A stretch of DNA of 64,000 nt. Source: Anthoceros angustus (Eukaryota > Streptophyta > Anthocerotopsida > Anthocerotales > Anthocerotaceae). Shown here in pieces: positions 34,809-46,248 of this stretch. The DNA is taken from positions 372,001 through 436,000 of the forward strand of contig VJWM01000107.1 of the NCBI GenBank assembly GCA_010909165.1, read 5' to 3'. Below the pieces are notes generated by a model. That model ran no database searches, was not told the origin of the DNA, and saw only the letters and a list, made by a program, of their open reading frames with translations. Each line of letters starts with the position of its first letter. Within the stretch, counting starts at the first letter, position 1. The translations under genes and the position numbers were made by a program.

Positions 34809-37170
34809 CTTTTGCTTTTGCCCCGGTGGTGTTTGGGCAGGGCTTCAGGTCATTGGGAGGTCGCCGGTCGTCTCCATCACTTTCAGGCTAGAGATTGGCG
34901 TCTCTTCATGAGGAGGCTTTGCAGGCTTCTAGAGCTCGGGCAGAATCCGCGCTAGAGGTGGAACAAGCCCCGGGTGTGGTTGCCAACTTACGGCGATGCA
35001 AGTTATTAGGTCAAGCAAGTGGATATGCCCGTACTGCTAGGGCTCTCTGCCTCCTTCCTTTGGCCCTTGCTTTATGAGGAGACCATTGTAGCGCTTCGTG
35101 CCCTCCATCCAGCCCTGAAGGATGCCATCCAAAGGATACTCGACTATGCCCTTGAGGACCCCTTCTCTCTGGACTGTGCGGCTTTCGCCTCGGCTCTTTC
35201 TCTAGCCCCGAGTCTTTCTTCTGCTGGGCTGTTTGCAATAGTGTTTGAACACCTTAGGGACCTTTTTCTCCCTAAAGACCCATCCAGCGGCTTCCCTGAG
35301 CTCTTTTCCCTGGCTGCTTTTGTGGCACGGAGAGAAACGCCTCGCCTTCATGCGGCTCCTCAGTCGTACTATTTCCCTTCAATGCCACCCCCTCCTCAAG
35401 CAGCCCCCTTCAATTTGGCATCGCTACTCTAGGGGGTTGCGAGTCCATAGTATTTGGTATGCACACATTCCTTGATACCCATCCAGAGTAGGTGGTCTTA
35501 TAGGTCGATGTTGAGAACGCCTTCAATACCATTTCCAGGAGTGTCATCTTCGAGGAGCTCAGGGATGCCCATGGTATCTTAGGGAGCCTTATCCCTTTTG
35601 TCCGGTGCTTCTACAGGAGGTCAGACTTCCAACCTCTACTATCATCACAAGAACATCTCTTCGGGATTTGCCATTTCCGTCTTGGAATCAGTCATAGGCA
35701 CTAGGCAAGGCGACGCTCTAAGCGGTGCTCTCTTTGCCATTGCTTACTACAGTGCCCTATCTAGGGCTACTTCCTCCGCGCATGACTGTATCTTCCCATC
35801 GCTAGCAGGCGACTCTCACATCCTCGGGCCTAGGGACAAGGTCAAGGAGGCCTTTGAGCTCTTCTCCCATCAGCTCTCTTTGGTTGGCTTGAAGGTCAAG
35901 CTCTCCAAGTGTCATGTCTGGTCCCCGTCGGGCATCCTCCCTACTTTCCATACTTGTGTAGTAAAGTCTTCCATCTTGTTGTGATCCAAAATTGCTTTCG
36001 TAATAAAAGACTTTCGCCACTGCCACGTAATCGTATTGAGTCGCGGCGAAACCCAACCGTAGTAAAATACCGCAACCCCTGTTGTAAAGTCTAGTTGTAT
36101 ACTTATAGAGAATAATTCGGCGAATAAAGCCCTGTAGTAAAACGAACAGGTGCTCCACTCTCTCATCTCTCTAAAAAACAGACGTTAGTAAAGGGCATGG
36201 TTTCCTAGTAGTGTGAGGCAGGCTAGGGAAATGCTTTCTACATATGCTAGGCGTGAATTTCACCCTTTCTTGACTTTCATCTCTGATGGTTTTAGGGAGT
36301 TGCAGGCGTCGTTGGTTGAGAAGTAGCTCGGCCAAGCTTTCCAGTCCATCCTTTTGCACTCCTCTATCCCCAGGTCTACGAGAGCTAAGCTTCACTCTTG
36401 TTCTGGTAAGGGTGCAGATGCTTGGCTCATGGCTCATCCATGTATTCGGGGTTTTTTCATCGCACCAACCACCTTCACCACTGCGATGCGATTTCGTCTT
36501 GGCCTGCTCCAGCCTGTGGCGTCCTCCCTCCTTACTTGCGAGTGCGGCTCTGCCCTGGATGACTCTGGAGTACACCTTGCTCGTTATCCCCATGAGGGTC
36601 ACCGCATCGCCACCCATGACATAGTTCGCGATGTCATAATTGCCATAGCTCGCAAAAGCGGCTACATGGCCTGGAGGGAGCGAAGGTACACTCTTCATAC
36701 AGGTTGGTCAATCAAGGTTGACTTGTACCTTGTCCACGATGGCCAGGTCTCGGTGGCCGACGTGGTGGTTACTAACCCTGCTCGCGACACCATCTCCGCT
36801 CGGGTCATCACTAACCGTCCTGGTTGGGTTATGAAGGTCAGGAAGTACAACGGAATGCAAGCAGGCCACGTCTTTATTCCGCTCGCACTTGAGACGTATG
36901 GGGCAACGGCCGAGGACTTCGATAAATTTCTCAAGTCCTGTGCTAAATCCTACCACGCTTGCAGGCATGGTGCGGGGCTGTCCCTTTCCTATTTCACAGC
37001 TTACTTCAAACAGCGAGTCTCCATTGCCCTTCAAAGGGCTCTCTCGATGAAAATCTTTCACAAGGCGCCAACGGTAGGTGACGCTTGTTTCTCTTCCTCA
37101 GTGGTTTGCAGGCCTTTTGTTCTTCCTGCATATGATGTTTTGGGAGCAGTATGTAGCTTTAGGTAGGAAG
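34809..37170 (+). mobile_element. Decayed RLE-type non-LTR retroelement with reverse transcriptase
   Basis: Reading across several frames, the segment contains a DPSSGFPELFSL-type region. Reverse-transcriptase blocks follow: VDVENAFNTISRSVIFEEL near 35513, GTRQGDALSGALFAIAYYS near 35692 and FPSLAGDSHILGP near 35791. From 36354 comes an intact C-terminal frame of 270 residues with CECGSALDDSGVHLARYP, H-D at THDIVRDV and KVDLYLVHDGQVSVADVVV. The catalytic YADD/FADD box reads LAGD, so one Asp is lost. Several stops and frameshifts plus an inserted 227-bp block confirm it is inactive. Presence of the knuckle plus the restriction-like endonuclease pattern places it among RLE-type elements rather than plant L1. 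Ends are approximate. Confidence 0.75.
35959..36193 (+). mobile_element. Small insertion in the retroelement with 8-bp flanking repeat
   Basis: TAGTAAAG occurs at 35959-35966 and again at 36186-36193, bracketing about 219 bases that interrupt the reverse-transcriptase frame just after SGILPTFH. Coding resumes weakly afterwards. The 8-bp direct repeat fits a target-site duplication of a short non-autonomous element. No terminal inverted repeat is obvious. Confidence 0.5.
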
Positions 37171-37866
37171 CTTAGTCGCTCCTTTTCATCTTGACTCTCG
37201 GGGTCCTCCTTGGTTGTCCCCTGCCGGATGGGCTTCTTCCATCATTTTATCCCTTATTAAACAAAGTCTTTCAACAAAGTTCATGAGAAACTTGGTACCA
37301 TGTTATGTCCTTACATATATCACCGGAGCCATGTAATAGCTATAATTGTTAGTGTTACAAGTAGAGTTTGTGGAGTCTTAGTTAGGGACTAGTATGCAGT
37401 GTGTACACGCTGCTAGTGCGCATGGGTTATGCAGCTTTTTCTCGCTGCTGTTGTGCACACGGGTTGTTGCTTGAGCGCACCATAGACCCACAGACTAAGC
37501 TATTGTTGTAAAGAGCGTCCTGCCTAATGAGGAACTACCCAAGGCTGGATCACTCCGAGAGAGTTCAGCGCAGATCTCAAAAGACACAACCCATCACCGC
37601 ACCCCTGCCAAGCATGCCCCTTGATCAACACAAAACTTAAGGCAACACAAGAACAATCTCAGACTTAATGTAATGTAATGCTTCGGATGAAATACGATCA
37701 CCACGTATACTACTACATTTTTTCATGGTACCAGAGCGCCTGGTCACGATGCACGAGGCCGCCCCAAACGGAACTCCACTATTTGATGCTTGAAACGTAC
37801 AGCAACTAGCCATGGGGAGAAGAGCCAAAAACGCTGAATCCTCCCAGCTGAAGCGGCACTTGTCGG
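37171..37866. other. Spacer between retroelement and repeat copy
   Basis: It contains the likely 3' tail of the retroelement and unassigned sequence. No gene is recognised. Confidence 0.4.
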
Positions 37867-38671
37867 CTGACGTGCTGTGTGGGCTCTGACAGGTTTGTGC
37901 CACCAAGTCCTGCTTATGGTGGTAGCCAGGACTGGGTGTAGGTGTATTCCCCAGGTAGTGTATACACCAGACTCTCTTCCGTCTCCTCCATGTCTGCAGT
38001 GGAGTTTAGTCCCTGACATGTTTTGCCGGTGCAGGCTGCTGCTCTCTCGAGTATTAGCTAACTTCATTGTCTCCTAGTGCCTTGACGCAGGAATGGTGGT
38101 CGGTAGGGATCAGGGTGTCATTTTGACCCCGTCCCAAGCTCGGTCCCGGTCCCGGCATGTGTTAAAAAAAACATGGGACCGGAGATTCTTCAAGAGTCCG
38201 GTCCCCACCCTCGGTCCCCTATTACCCTCGGGGACCGAAGGTTCATAAAAGGTCCGGTTTAAAATTAGTAAATTATTTAATTTTATATCCAAGGATTTAT
38301 ATTTATTATGGACACATCGACCCATCTTATCATGGACGCAGTTTGCAGTCTGCCGGCTGAGCTGCAGTGTGCGGACTCCGCAGTCTGCAATCTTTTATAT
38401 TATTATTTATAAATTATTTATTTAATATTTATTATATTTAGTGACCAAGGGTCGCAAAAAGGCACGGTCCCTGCTCGGTCCGGGACCGAGCGTAGCCAGG
38501 CTAGGCGGTCCCGGGGACTGAGCTAGTACTCGGTCAAAATGACACCCTGGTAGGGATCCTTTGCCTTTGACATTGGAACTGCTGATTCTTGCTTGCATTG
38601 CGATTTTATAAACTCAGCGAACAGCAGTGTTCGAACACACAGACTGGGTAAGACGAAGGATACTGAATAGT
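37867..38671 (-). repeat. Dispersed repeat family R, copy a (interrupted by a MITE)
   Basis: On the minus strand this matches copy b at 39526-39922 over almost its whole length, and copy c at 48660-49030 in part. Shared words include AAACATGTCAGGGACTAAACT, ACACCCAGTC, GTGGCACAAACCTGTCA and ATAAAATCGCAATGCAAGC. The match is split by the 439-bp element at 38111-38549. It encodes no recognised protein. Confidence 0.85.
38111..38549. mobile_element. hAT-type MITE, 439 bp, with 18-bp inverted repeats and 8-bp TSD
   Basis: The left end CAGGGTGTCATTTTGACC (38111-38128) is the exact reverse complement of the right end at 38532-38549. The 8-bp GTAGGGAT lies directly outside both ends (38103-38110 and 38550-38557). 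CAGGG termini with 8-bp target duplications are the known signature of the hAT superfamily. The interior is short, noncoding, rich in GGTCCC words near the ends and AT-rich centrally. The sister repeat copy b lacks the insertion, giving an empty-site comparison. Confidence 0.93.
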
Positions 38672-38891
38672 TGGAAAACTCTGTAATTTAGACAAAGCAC
38701 AGTGATCGTGAGAGCCCACTTGAAGTTCGGCATATGAAAACATTTGTTCTCGTCAACACTTGCCCTTTGAAAAGGTACAGAACGACTTTTCTCGCCAAAT
38801 GTATGTCGACATGGACCACAGCGCTTCACTATCGAACAAAATGTACAGAGTCCACATATGAACAGTGGCATTACATGCTCCTCAACTCCAC

Positions 38892-41137
38892 TTACAAGGG
38901 GTAGAAAGGCTCGATATCCAGATGCGGAGCTCCAGAAGGTTGTCTGTTCCAAAGCAGAGACAACGTAGAACTTTGATAAGGTGCCGGACCCCGATCGAGA
39001 AAAAGTACTTACCATGAATTCCAGCTGGAGAGGTACGTAACGCACCTAGGAAAGGGGCTGGGATCAATGCCTAGCGGTGGAGGCACGAATGGATCAAACC
39101 TTGCACCTGGTGGCATACCTCTGCACCCCACGCAATTAGCATGCCTTCAGCGGAATTTTACACAAGAGTTTCGCCCAATGCCAAATGTTTACTTAGAATG
39201 CACAGACACGGGTTCAGTCCAGCACAAATGACTTACACAGGTTCTCCAGCGAAACCAGTCACATCATCAGTCCCTTGTCCCCACCTTGGATCATCGGGAC
39301 CTGCAAGGGTCCTAACTCAAATCAAGAAATGCAAATGCTTACCTCCACCCCATCCCACTACAGATTATTACCTACTTTGAACCGTGTTAGCAAGCCCATT
39401 GTTCAGGCTAACTTCACACCTAAACCTCATGTCGGTGTGTTAGGCAGTACTTTCAAATAAAAAGAGTGTTTGAAAGGAGTTGTTAGCTGGGTAATCAGTC
39501 AGTCTAAATAACAGACTTCTCCAGCTAGTCAGTATCCTTCGTCCTACCCAGTCTGTGTGAACACTGCTGTTCGCTGAGTTTATAAAATCGCAATGCAAGC
39601 AAGAATCAGCAGTGCCAATGTCAAAGAATCCCTACCGACCAGCATTCCTGCATCAAAGCCCCGACCACTCCTCCTGCACCAGGAGACAATGAAGTTAGCT
39701 GGTACTCGAGAGAGGAGCAGCCTGCACCGCCAAAACATGTCAGGGACTAAACTCCACTGCAGACATGGAGGACATGGAGGACATGGAGGACATGGAGGAC
39801 AGCCTAAAATATACCTGGGGAAGACACCTGCACCCAGTCCTGGCAACAAATCACTACCACCATAAGCAGGACCTGGTGGCACAAACCTGTCACAGCCCAC
39901 ACAGCACGTCAGCCGACTTGGTTTCTGCTTCAACAAGATGCTCCCTTCACCCCTGACGACATACAGACCACACCCAAACCCATCATGCCAGGAAACCTAC
40001 ACAGGTGGGGGATGTGGACCATCGTATCCAGGTACTTCTGCCCAAGAGGGTAGCCTGGAGTCTCCTCTCGTTGCACTTCCATCTCCAGCACTGCAGCCAG
40101 AACATTGTAAGAAACCCACTCAAAGGCAGGAAGATCGCTGTAGCATATATTGGAACGGCTATTATGCTCTTAGCCTCCCATGACATACTTTGCAGACGGA
40201 GCAAATCCTCTGGAGAGCTTAGAGAGAAGAGCTTCAGTAACAGCATGCACCAAACCCTCAAAATTCGAAAACTGATCCTGATAGTTGGTTGTGTCGACTT
40301 GTGTTGCATAGTTTGAGGCCCTGATCAACATCCATCGTCAGTCCAGCTGCCGCACATTCTCACAGAAGGCCGAAAGGACTTGTCGCTGGCTGGATATTAC
40401 CTAGCCAACACATGAGGATGATGGATAGTAAAACCATGTCCTGCATCAAAGGAGCATGAAAGGTCATTCGTGCAAATTTACTTGATCTCCAAGTGGTACG
40501 GTCCTTGAGGAGTTGACATATCGTCTGAATCCGACAGCGGAGCGGCATCTACCATGAGCATGTCACCCATGGTTATCATTCTCACAATGACCGACCTAAC
40601 CAGATCTGGCCGACTGGCACCACTGTAGCGGAATGTGAACGCACCCTCCATGTCATCCCATCCTTCAAGACCAACATCATCCTCGTCTGCAACGATCAAA
40701 ATTGGGCACCTCAGAACGACCCAAGGGATGGAGGACTCTCTGATCAAGGTTTTTAGAGGGGTTTAAGCATTCAAACATCACCCAATTCCACCAATGCCTG
40801 TCAGAAACCCGAAATCGTGCACTTGACATCAAATCAACAGGAGGAGTAGCTGGTGACGAAGACTTCCAACTATGCAGGGGGAGGTTCGTTCAAATGCTTC
40901 ATGGCCAATGAAAATCACCGTAGGAAATAAAGAAAAATTTTCAAGCTCAGACCGGACAAAGATTGCACCTTCACCAGGAATAGCACCAAGGGACGATGCT
41001 TTGGACCCAACGGCCGTGAGAGAAAATCCAGCGGCTAGAAAGGCCGCATGGATGGCAAAGGCCACCCGCTCGTGAGGTGCATTGAGCCTGGGCCTGGCGG
41101 CCCGCATAATAGCCAGCACCGCTGACGAAGTGGCCAT
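38892..41137 (-). CDS. PI31: Proteasome inhibitor PI31-like protein
   Basis: Exons on the minus strand: 40975-41137, 40482-40686, 40189-40320, about 40003-40090, then 39237-39300, 39046-39120 and 38892-38943. PI31 binds the 20S proteasome and modulates its activity. The N-terminal FP domain shows AIMRAARPRLNAPHERVAFA, DDVGLEGWDDMEGAFTFRYS, MLMVDAAPL and GPYHLEIK, then YQDQFSNFEGLVHAVTEALL. The Pro/Gly-rich C-terminal region shows GPDDPRWGQ, GMPPGARFDPFVPPPLG and the ending RQPSGAPHLDIEPFYPL. The exon at 40003-40090 and that at 39300 do not join in phase. Either a small Gly-rich exon was missed or it was lost where repeat copy b (39526-39922) sits in the intron. The start is the ATG at 41137; the upstream in-frame stretch lacks similarity. 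Confidence 0.82.
39526..39922 (+). repeat. Dispersed repeat family R, copy b, inside a PI31 intron
   Basis: It runs opposite to copy a and matches it from TATCCTTCGTC at 39533 to the CACGTCAGCCGAC end near 39917, without the MITE. Together copies a and b form a large inverted repeat with a loop of roughly 850 bases that holds the last PI31 exons. Confidence 0.85.
39765..39801 (+). repeat. Nine-base minisatellite (GGACATGGA)n
   Basis: About four units of ACATGGAGG in tandem lie inside repeat copy b. Copies a and c have a single unit or none, so this expanded locally. Confidence 0.85.
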
Positions 41138-41508
41138 CGTCGTAGAGTTTAGCGAGGACGAGCAGGAGGAAGTGTAGGAGCCTGCTTCTGTCCACCGTAG
41201 CCGATCTGTCCTTGGTCTCGGAAGGGAAACTAAACTGGAGTCTGCAACAGATGAAAAGTGAAAAGTGAGAAGTGAAAAGCCAGAGAGACCCAAGAGAAAG
41301 CGGCACGCACGGCACCTGCTCTGTTTGGAGGATCGTCGCCGTCAGCGTGCTGGAATTCCAGCATTCGGCACGCACAGCACCTGCTCTGTTTTGAGGATTG
41401 TCTCCCTGAGCGTGCTGGAATTCCACCATTTTACAAGCATTGGGGACTCCATAGGCCTCCGTTGTTGGGCTCGTGGAATTACGATAGCTGTAGCCGCAAT
41501 TGGGAGGG

Positions 41509-44500
41509 ATGGGGGTGGATTTGGAGAGCAAAGAGTATGGGTTCCTGCGACAGCTCGGGCTGCAGACACAAAATTTGGGCTGCTACGCGGGCGGGTCCTG
41601 GAGGGGCAGTGGCGCCACGGTCACCTCTGTCAATCCTGCCACGAATGAGGTCCGGAGTTTTTTCTTACCTCTGCTGCAGCTTGTTTTGCGCTTTTGCTCT
41701 TTTCTGCAAGAACTGCTGCTCCTCTTTGCTTCTTTTCTTCTTCTTTCAAGCAAGGGCACTGATGGTCGGAAGGTCGCCCTCTGCTGGCCCGGGATGGTAG
41801 AGTTTGTTTTGCGGACTGGTTACATGCATTGTTTGAATTGAATTCAGCCAGGATGAACCGTGGAGCCTTTCAAACTGGGTAATGGATTGCTAGAATGGAC
41901 CCACTTGCAATCGCCTTGCGCACTGGCTTGCTTTTGCATTTTCTTCTGTGGGTTCCGACTGGTGGACTTCGGGTTCAGAAAGATGGGAACCGATTGCTTG
42001 AATTTCGCCTGGACCGCAGAGAACTGCAATGATCATAGCATCTCTCAGCTTGAAACCCTATGAAAGTCCGACTTGTCATGTGCAAATGGCATAGATGCTT
42101 TCCAGAAGCGTTGGAAGTCAGTAAAACGTACTTTCGAATGTGCAGCCAATCGCGAGTATTACAGAGGCATCGCTTGAGGACTATGAGTATGGGATGAAGG
42201 CAGCAGTTGAGGCTCGTAAGAGCTGGATGTTGGTAAGCTTTCATCAGTTGTCGCTGCAGCATCTGGTGGATTTTTCTGAGTGTTTGCGACTGATTGCTGC
42301 TCTTTTCCGCAGACTCCAGCGCCGAAGAGGGGGGAGATTGTGAGACAGATAGGAGAAGCCCTGCGAGCCAACTTAACTGCGCTAGGGACGCTTGTGTCTT
42401 TGGAGATGGGCAAGATTCTTGCTGAAGGAATAGGAGAAGTCCAAGTACGTTGCTGTTGATTTATCTGAGAGTTTAGGCTGTGCTAAGCATTGAGTAGGGA
42501 TTAAGACCGGGCTCATTGATGCAGGAAGTAATTGACATGTGTGATTATGCCGTTGGTCTCAGTCGGCAGCTCAATGGCTCTGTTCTCCCCTCCGAAAGTA
42601 TGCTCCCCTGTCAGTTAGATACCTCCGCAGTTCTGTACACATGTGGATGGCGTGGCAATGTTCTTTATTGTGGGTAAAGCTACCAGCCAAAGGACTGACA
42701 GAATAACCTGCTCTTTGCTCCTTCCTATACAACAGGGCCGGAACATGTCATGATGGAGGTACAAAGCTCCCAGACCAAGTGTATCTAGAGTTTGTTCATG
42801 CTGACGCAGTAAAAGGACTTGATTTCCTACAGGTGTGGAATCCGCTTGGAATTGTAGGAGTCATCACAGCATTCAACTTTCCCTGCGCTGTATTGGGTAT
42901 GTGTCCTTACTACAAAGTAGCATTGAAGTATTTCGAAATTGATGGTAGATGCTGGAATATCTCTTGGTTTCAACGCTTCTGGTCATGGCTCAGCACCTGG
43001 GATTGACGAACATGATGCCGTGCAAACAGGGTGGAATGCCTGCATTGCTCTGGTGTGTGGGAACTGCGTAATTTGGTATGATCTGCCCGTGAAACCTATA
43101 GTGGCAAAAAATCCTGTATACGTACGAAAACTTGTTTCACCGCAAAAACTCATGTCTGGGTTGTAGGAAAGGTGCACCAACAACATCCCTTGTTTCAATT
43201 GCGACTACCAAATTGATTGCACATGTTTTGGAGAAAAATGGGCTGCCAGGTGCCATCTTCACCTGCGTTTGTGGAGGACCTGAAATTGGGGAGGCCATAG
43301 CCAACGACATTCGGATCCCGCTGGTGTCCTTCACGGGCAGCACCAAGGTAGTGATCACCTTCTGGTTAGTTAAGAGAGTTTAAGCTGAAACACGGTGTTG
43401 TGTGAGTGCACCCAATGAACAGCTTAGTGCAGCAACTGTGCAGGTTGGGCAGCTCGTGCAAAGGGCTGTTACGGCGAGATTTGGGAGGTGCCTACTGGAG
43501 CTAAGTGGAAACAATGCTATCATCATCCTGGAAGACGCAGATCTCTCCCTCGCAATTCAGTCTGTCCTTTTCGCAGCCGTTGGCACGGCGGGACAGCGCT
43601 GCACAACATGTCGTCGCCTGGTATCGCCTCGCCTCCTTTCTGAATGTTTTCGACCATGAGATTGCCCAGATGGTAGCATGACTTTCAAGTGTAACACACC
43701 TTCTTTCTGTAGTTGGTACAAGAAGCAGTATACGATGAGGTAATTCAACGACTTCTCAAGGCTTACTCTCAAGTGAAGAGAGGAAATCCACTGCAGGAAG
43801 GGACACTTCTCGGACCTCTACATTCGAAAGCATCTGTCCAACAGTTTCTTGTTGGAATCGAGAAAATCAAATCCCAGGTAAGTAAGTCGTGCTACAGCCC
43901 TTCCATCACGCCACGCCCCAGCACTTGAGCAAGAGAGCTGTGCCCTTGATTTCTGTCCTGGCCTGCAACAGGGTGGGGTAATTCTAACTGGAGGAAGCGT
44001 TGTGGAAGCCGATGGAAACTATGTTCTACCGACAGTAGTAGAAATTTCGCACAGCGCCCCTATTGTCAGTGAAGAGCTCTTTGCCCCCGTGCTCTATGTG
44101 TCAAAATTCCAGGTACTTGTCCCTGCCACTCGCACCTCTGTCAAGCATGTCAGTTATTGCTGCGACTCCTTTAACCCCTTGGTTGCGGGACATAGAGCCT
44201 GGACGAGGCCATCGAGCTAAACAACTCCGTACCACAAGGCTTGAGCAGCTCGCTCTTCACACGAAACGTGAGCTCGATTTTCAAGTGGATAGGGTGAGTG
44301 AGGAATCTCGAATGTTCTTTCTCGTTTCAGTCCTATCAGGAGGCTCCCGGTTCTTTACACCTCTTGTCTTGCTTGCAGGCCAACAGGCAGCGACTGTGGG
44401 ATTGTGAATGCCAACATCCCAACCAACGGTGCGGAGATAGGTGGTGCGTTTGGAGGTGAGAAAGCCACAGGAGGCGGTCGTGAAGCCGGCAGCGACTCCT

Positions 44501-44680
44501 GGAAGCAGTACATGCACAGAGCGACTTGGTGAGTAGCCTCTCCTGCAGCCATTGAAGCAGCTGCTTTCAGAATCGAGCCCTTTCCGGAAGAAGGAGAACT
44601 GACTGTCTCCTTCCATTTGCAGCACCATCAACTATGGCACTGCGCTGCCTCTGGCACAAGGCATAAACTTCGGAGGGTAA
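41509..44680 (+). CDS. ALDH7: Aldehyde dehydrogenase family 7 (antiquitin)
   Basis: Fourteen exons: 41509-41649, 42146-42232, 42313-42444, 42525-42597, 42736-42758, 42833-42896, 43030-43075, 43167-43347, 43444-43620, 43713-43877, 43972-44112, 44196-44293, 44379-44528, 44623-44680. They give 511 residues in frame. ALDH7 oxidises alpha-aminoadipic semialdehyde in lysine breakdown and detoxifies stress aldehydes; plant forms are cytosolic and stress-induced. Visible motifs are [52 protein letters not shown] (cofactor loop), LLELSGNNA with catalytic Glu (about residue 268), [13 protein letters not shown] with catalytic Cys (about 302) and the antiquitin-specific [20 protein letters not shown] near the end. 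Exon 5 is only 23 bases. AATAAA occurs at 44702-44707. No defect is visible. Confidence 0.96.
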
Positions 44681-44979
44681 ATCGAGCGTCGTCCTGGGAA
44701 AAATAAATTGGAGTCGTAACTTCGGTGCAGTAGTTGGTACGGACACAGTGTAAAAAGCACACACTGCAGTGTAGAGTCTAACTTAAGACTTTATGGCCGC
44801 ATAGGCTTCTGGACCTTGAAACATTCAACGTATTTACATACCTACAAAGTCCAGGCTGAATGGCATTCGTGAATTTTGTGTCCTGAATGCAATTCTCGGA
44901 AACTCGACTAAGCCCTAAATGTGCGCGTCTGTAAGAGTGGTACGCTTTTGTGTCGATTGCGGTGAGCTCGGTGAGAATC

Positions 44980-46005
44980 ATGCTTGGCAGGGCATCCCGA
45001 TCGCTATGCCGGCAAGCGCGGCAGTGGCATTTTGCACCTCGGCCATCTCCCCGCCTGTCGCTTCCAGCAGTCTCAGCAGCGTCAAGGGAGGCTGAAAGGC
45101 GGGCGCATGGGGGATATCAGCTGGAAGCTGCGTCTTGGGAGCACACAAGTCGCGGCTTTGCAGTCCAAGCTGGTCTGGAGTCGTTTGCAATTCCTCTGCC
45201 TGTTTTTTGCATAATGGAAACTGAGGGTTCACCGGCGAAGGAACTGTGGAAGACTTGTTTTGCCGGAACACTGGAGGATTCGTTTGGTCGTTGATAATGC
45301 GTCTGCTTTGTCACGAGGGAAGAGAAGATGCGAAGAAGGTCATTCAGGTGAAAGATGATCAGCACTTCAACACTGCTTTGAAGGATGCCCAGGGTAGGAG
45401 ACGAAACCTTTTGCTTTCATATAGTTACCATTAAGCGTTCCCAGGAGCTAAGCAGTGGTCGGATTGTGCAGATAACGGCGGTTTGGCTACTGTGTACTAC
45501 ACTGCAGCATGGTGTGGCCCTTGTAAGTTTGTGGTTTAAGAATTTCTTCCCCCCCCTCCGTATGCTGCAACTGCTTTCATGTCACCCTGTACATTGTACT
45601 CTTGCAGGCAGAACGATAGCTCCCTTTGTTGAGGACCTTGGTAGACAGCATGAGAACGTCACGTTTCTCAAAGTTGACATTGATGAAGTAAGCTCCTTCG
45701 AATTGAGTGTTGTAAGTTATTTCCATCAGTCCTCTAATGACTCAATTTCAACTCCTCTCAGCCACAACTGGAAAAATCTGTGAACAAAGGCGGCGTGTCA
45801 GCAGTGGTAAGATTCATTCAAAGGTGCTGATAGGTCTCTGCAGTGTGAATATTTCACCGCCTGTTTGGTAACAGTATGTTGTATGATTGGAATGTAGCCT
45901 ACTTTCCATTTCTACAAGGGGGGTAAGTTGATAGGGCAATTAACTGGCGCCTCTAAGCAGCAACTGCAGAAGATGGTCGGAGACTATTCGTCTGGCACAG
46001 TTTGA
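44980..46005 (+). CDS. Thioredoxin o-type, probably mitochondrial
   Basis: Six exons: 44980-45172, 45328-45393, 45472-45522, 45608-45687, 45762-45806, 45898-46005. They encode 180 residues. The thioredoxin fold carries the redox site AAWCGPCRTIAPF (WCGPC at about residues 100-104), KVDIDE, and the cis-proline loop VPTFHFYKGGKLIG. The N-terminus (LGRASRSLCRQARQW...) is Arg/Ser-rich without acids, like a mitochondrial presequence; length and the VDID...FYKGG pattern fit plant Trx o. It would reduce disulfides of mitochondrial enzymes using NADPH-thioredoxin reductase. The acceptor of exon 2 (45328) has a weak pyrimidine tract and was chosen because it preserves the frame. Confidence 0.88.
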
Positions 46006-46248
46006 GTAGGTGTCGTGCAACATTTTTGCCACCTATAAATGCTAAGACCTCCCATGGTCCTGCCTTTGGGCTTCCAACCGGTCTTAGTCAATTGTACATA
46101 GTCCCGTTCCTGAGGTGAAGTTACTTGTTCAGCCTGAGTTAGTTCTAATAAGCTGAACCGCCCGGTGTGAACTGTTCGCTTTTGATGCTATAGCAGTGCA
46201 CCCAGATTACCGGTGACGTTCTGCATTTCTGCTGGTCACGGATTCAGA

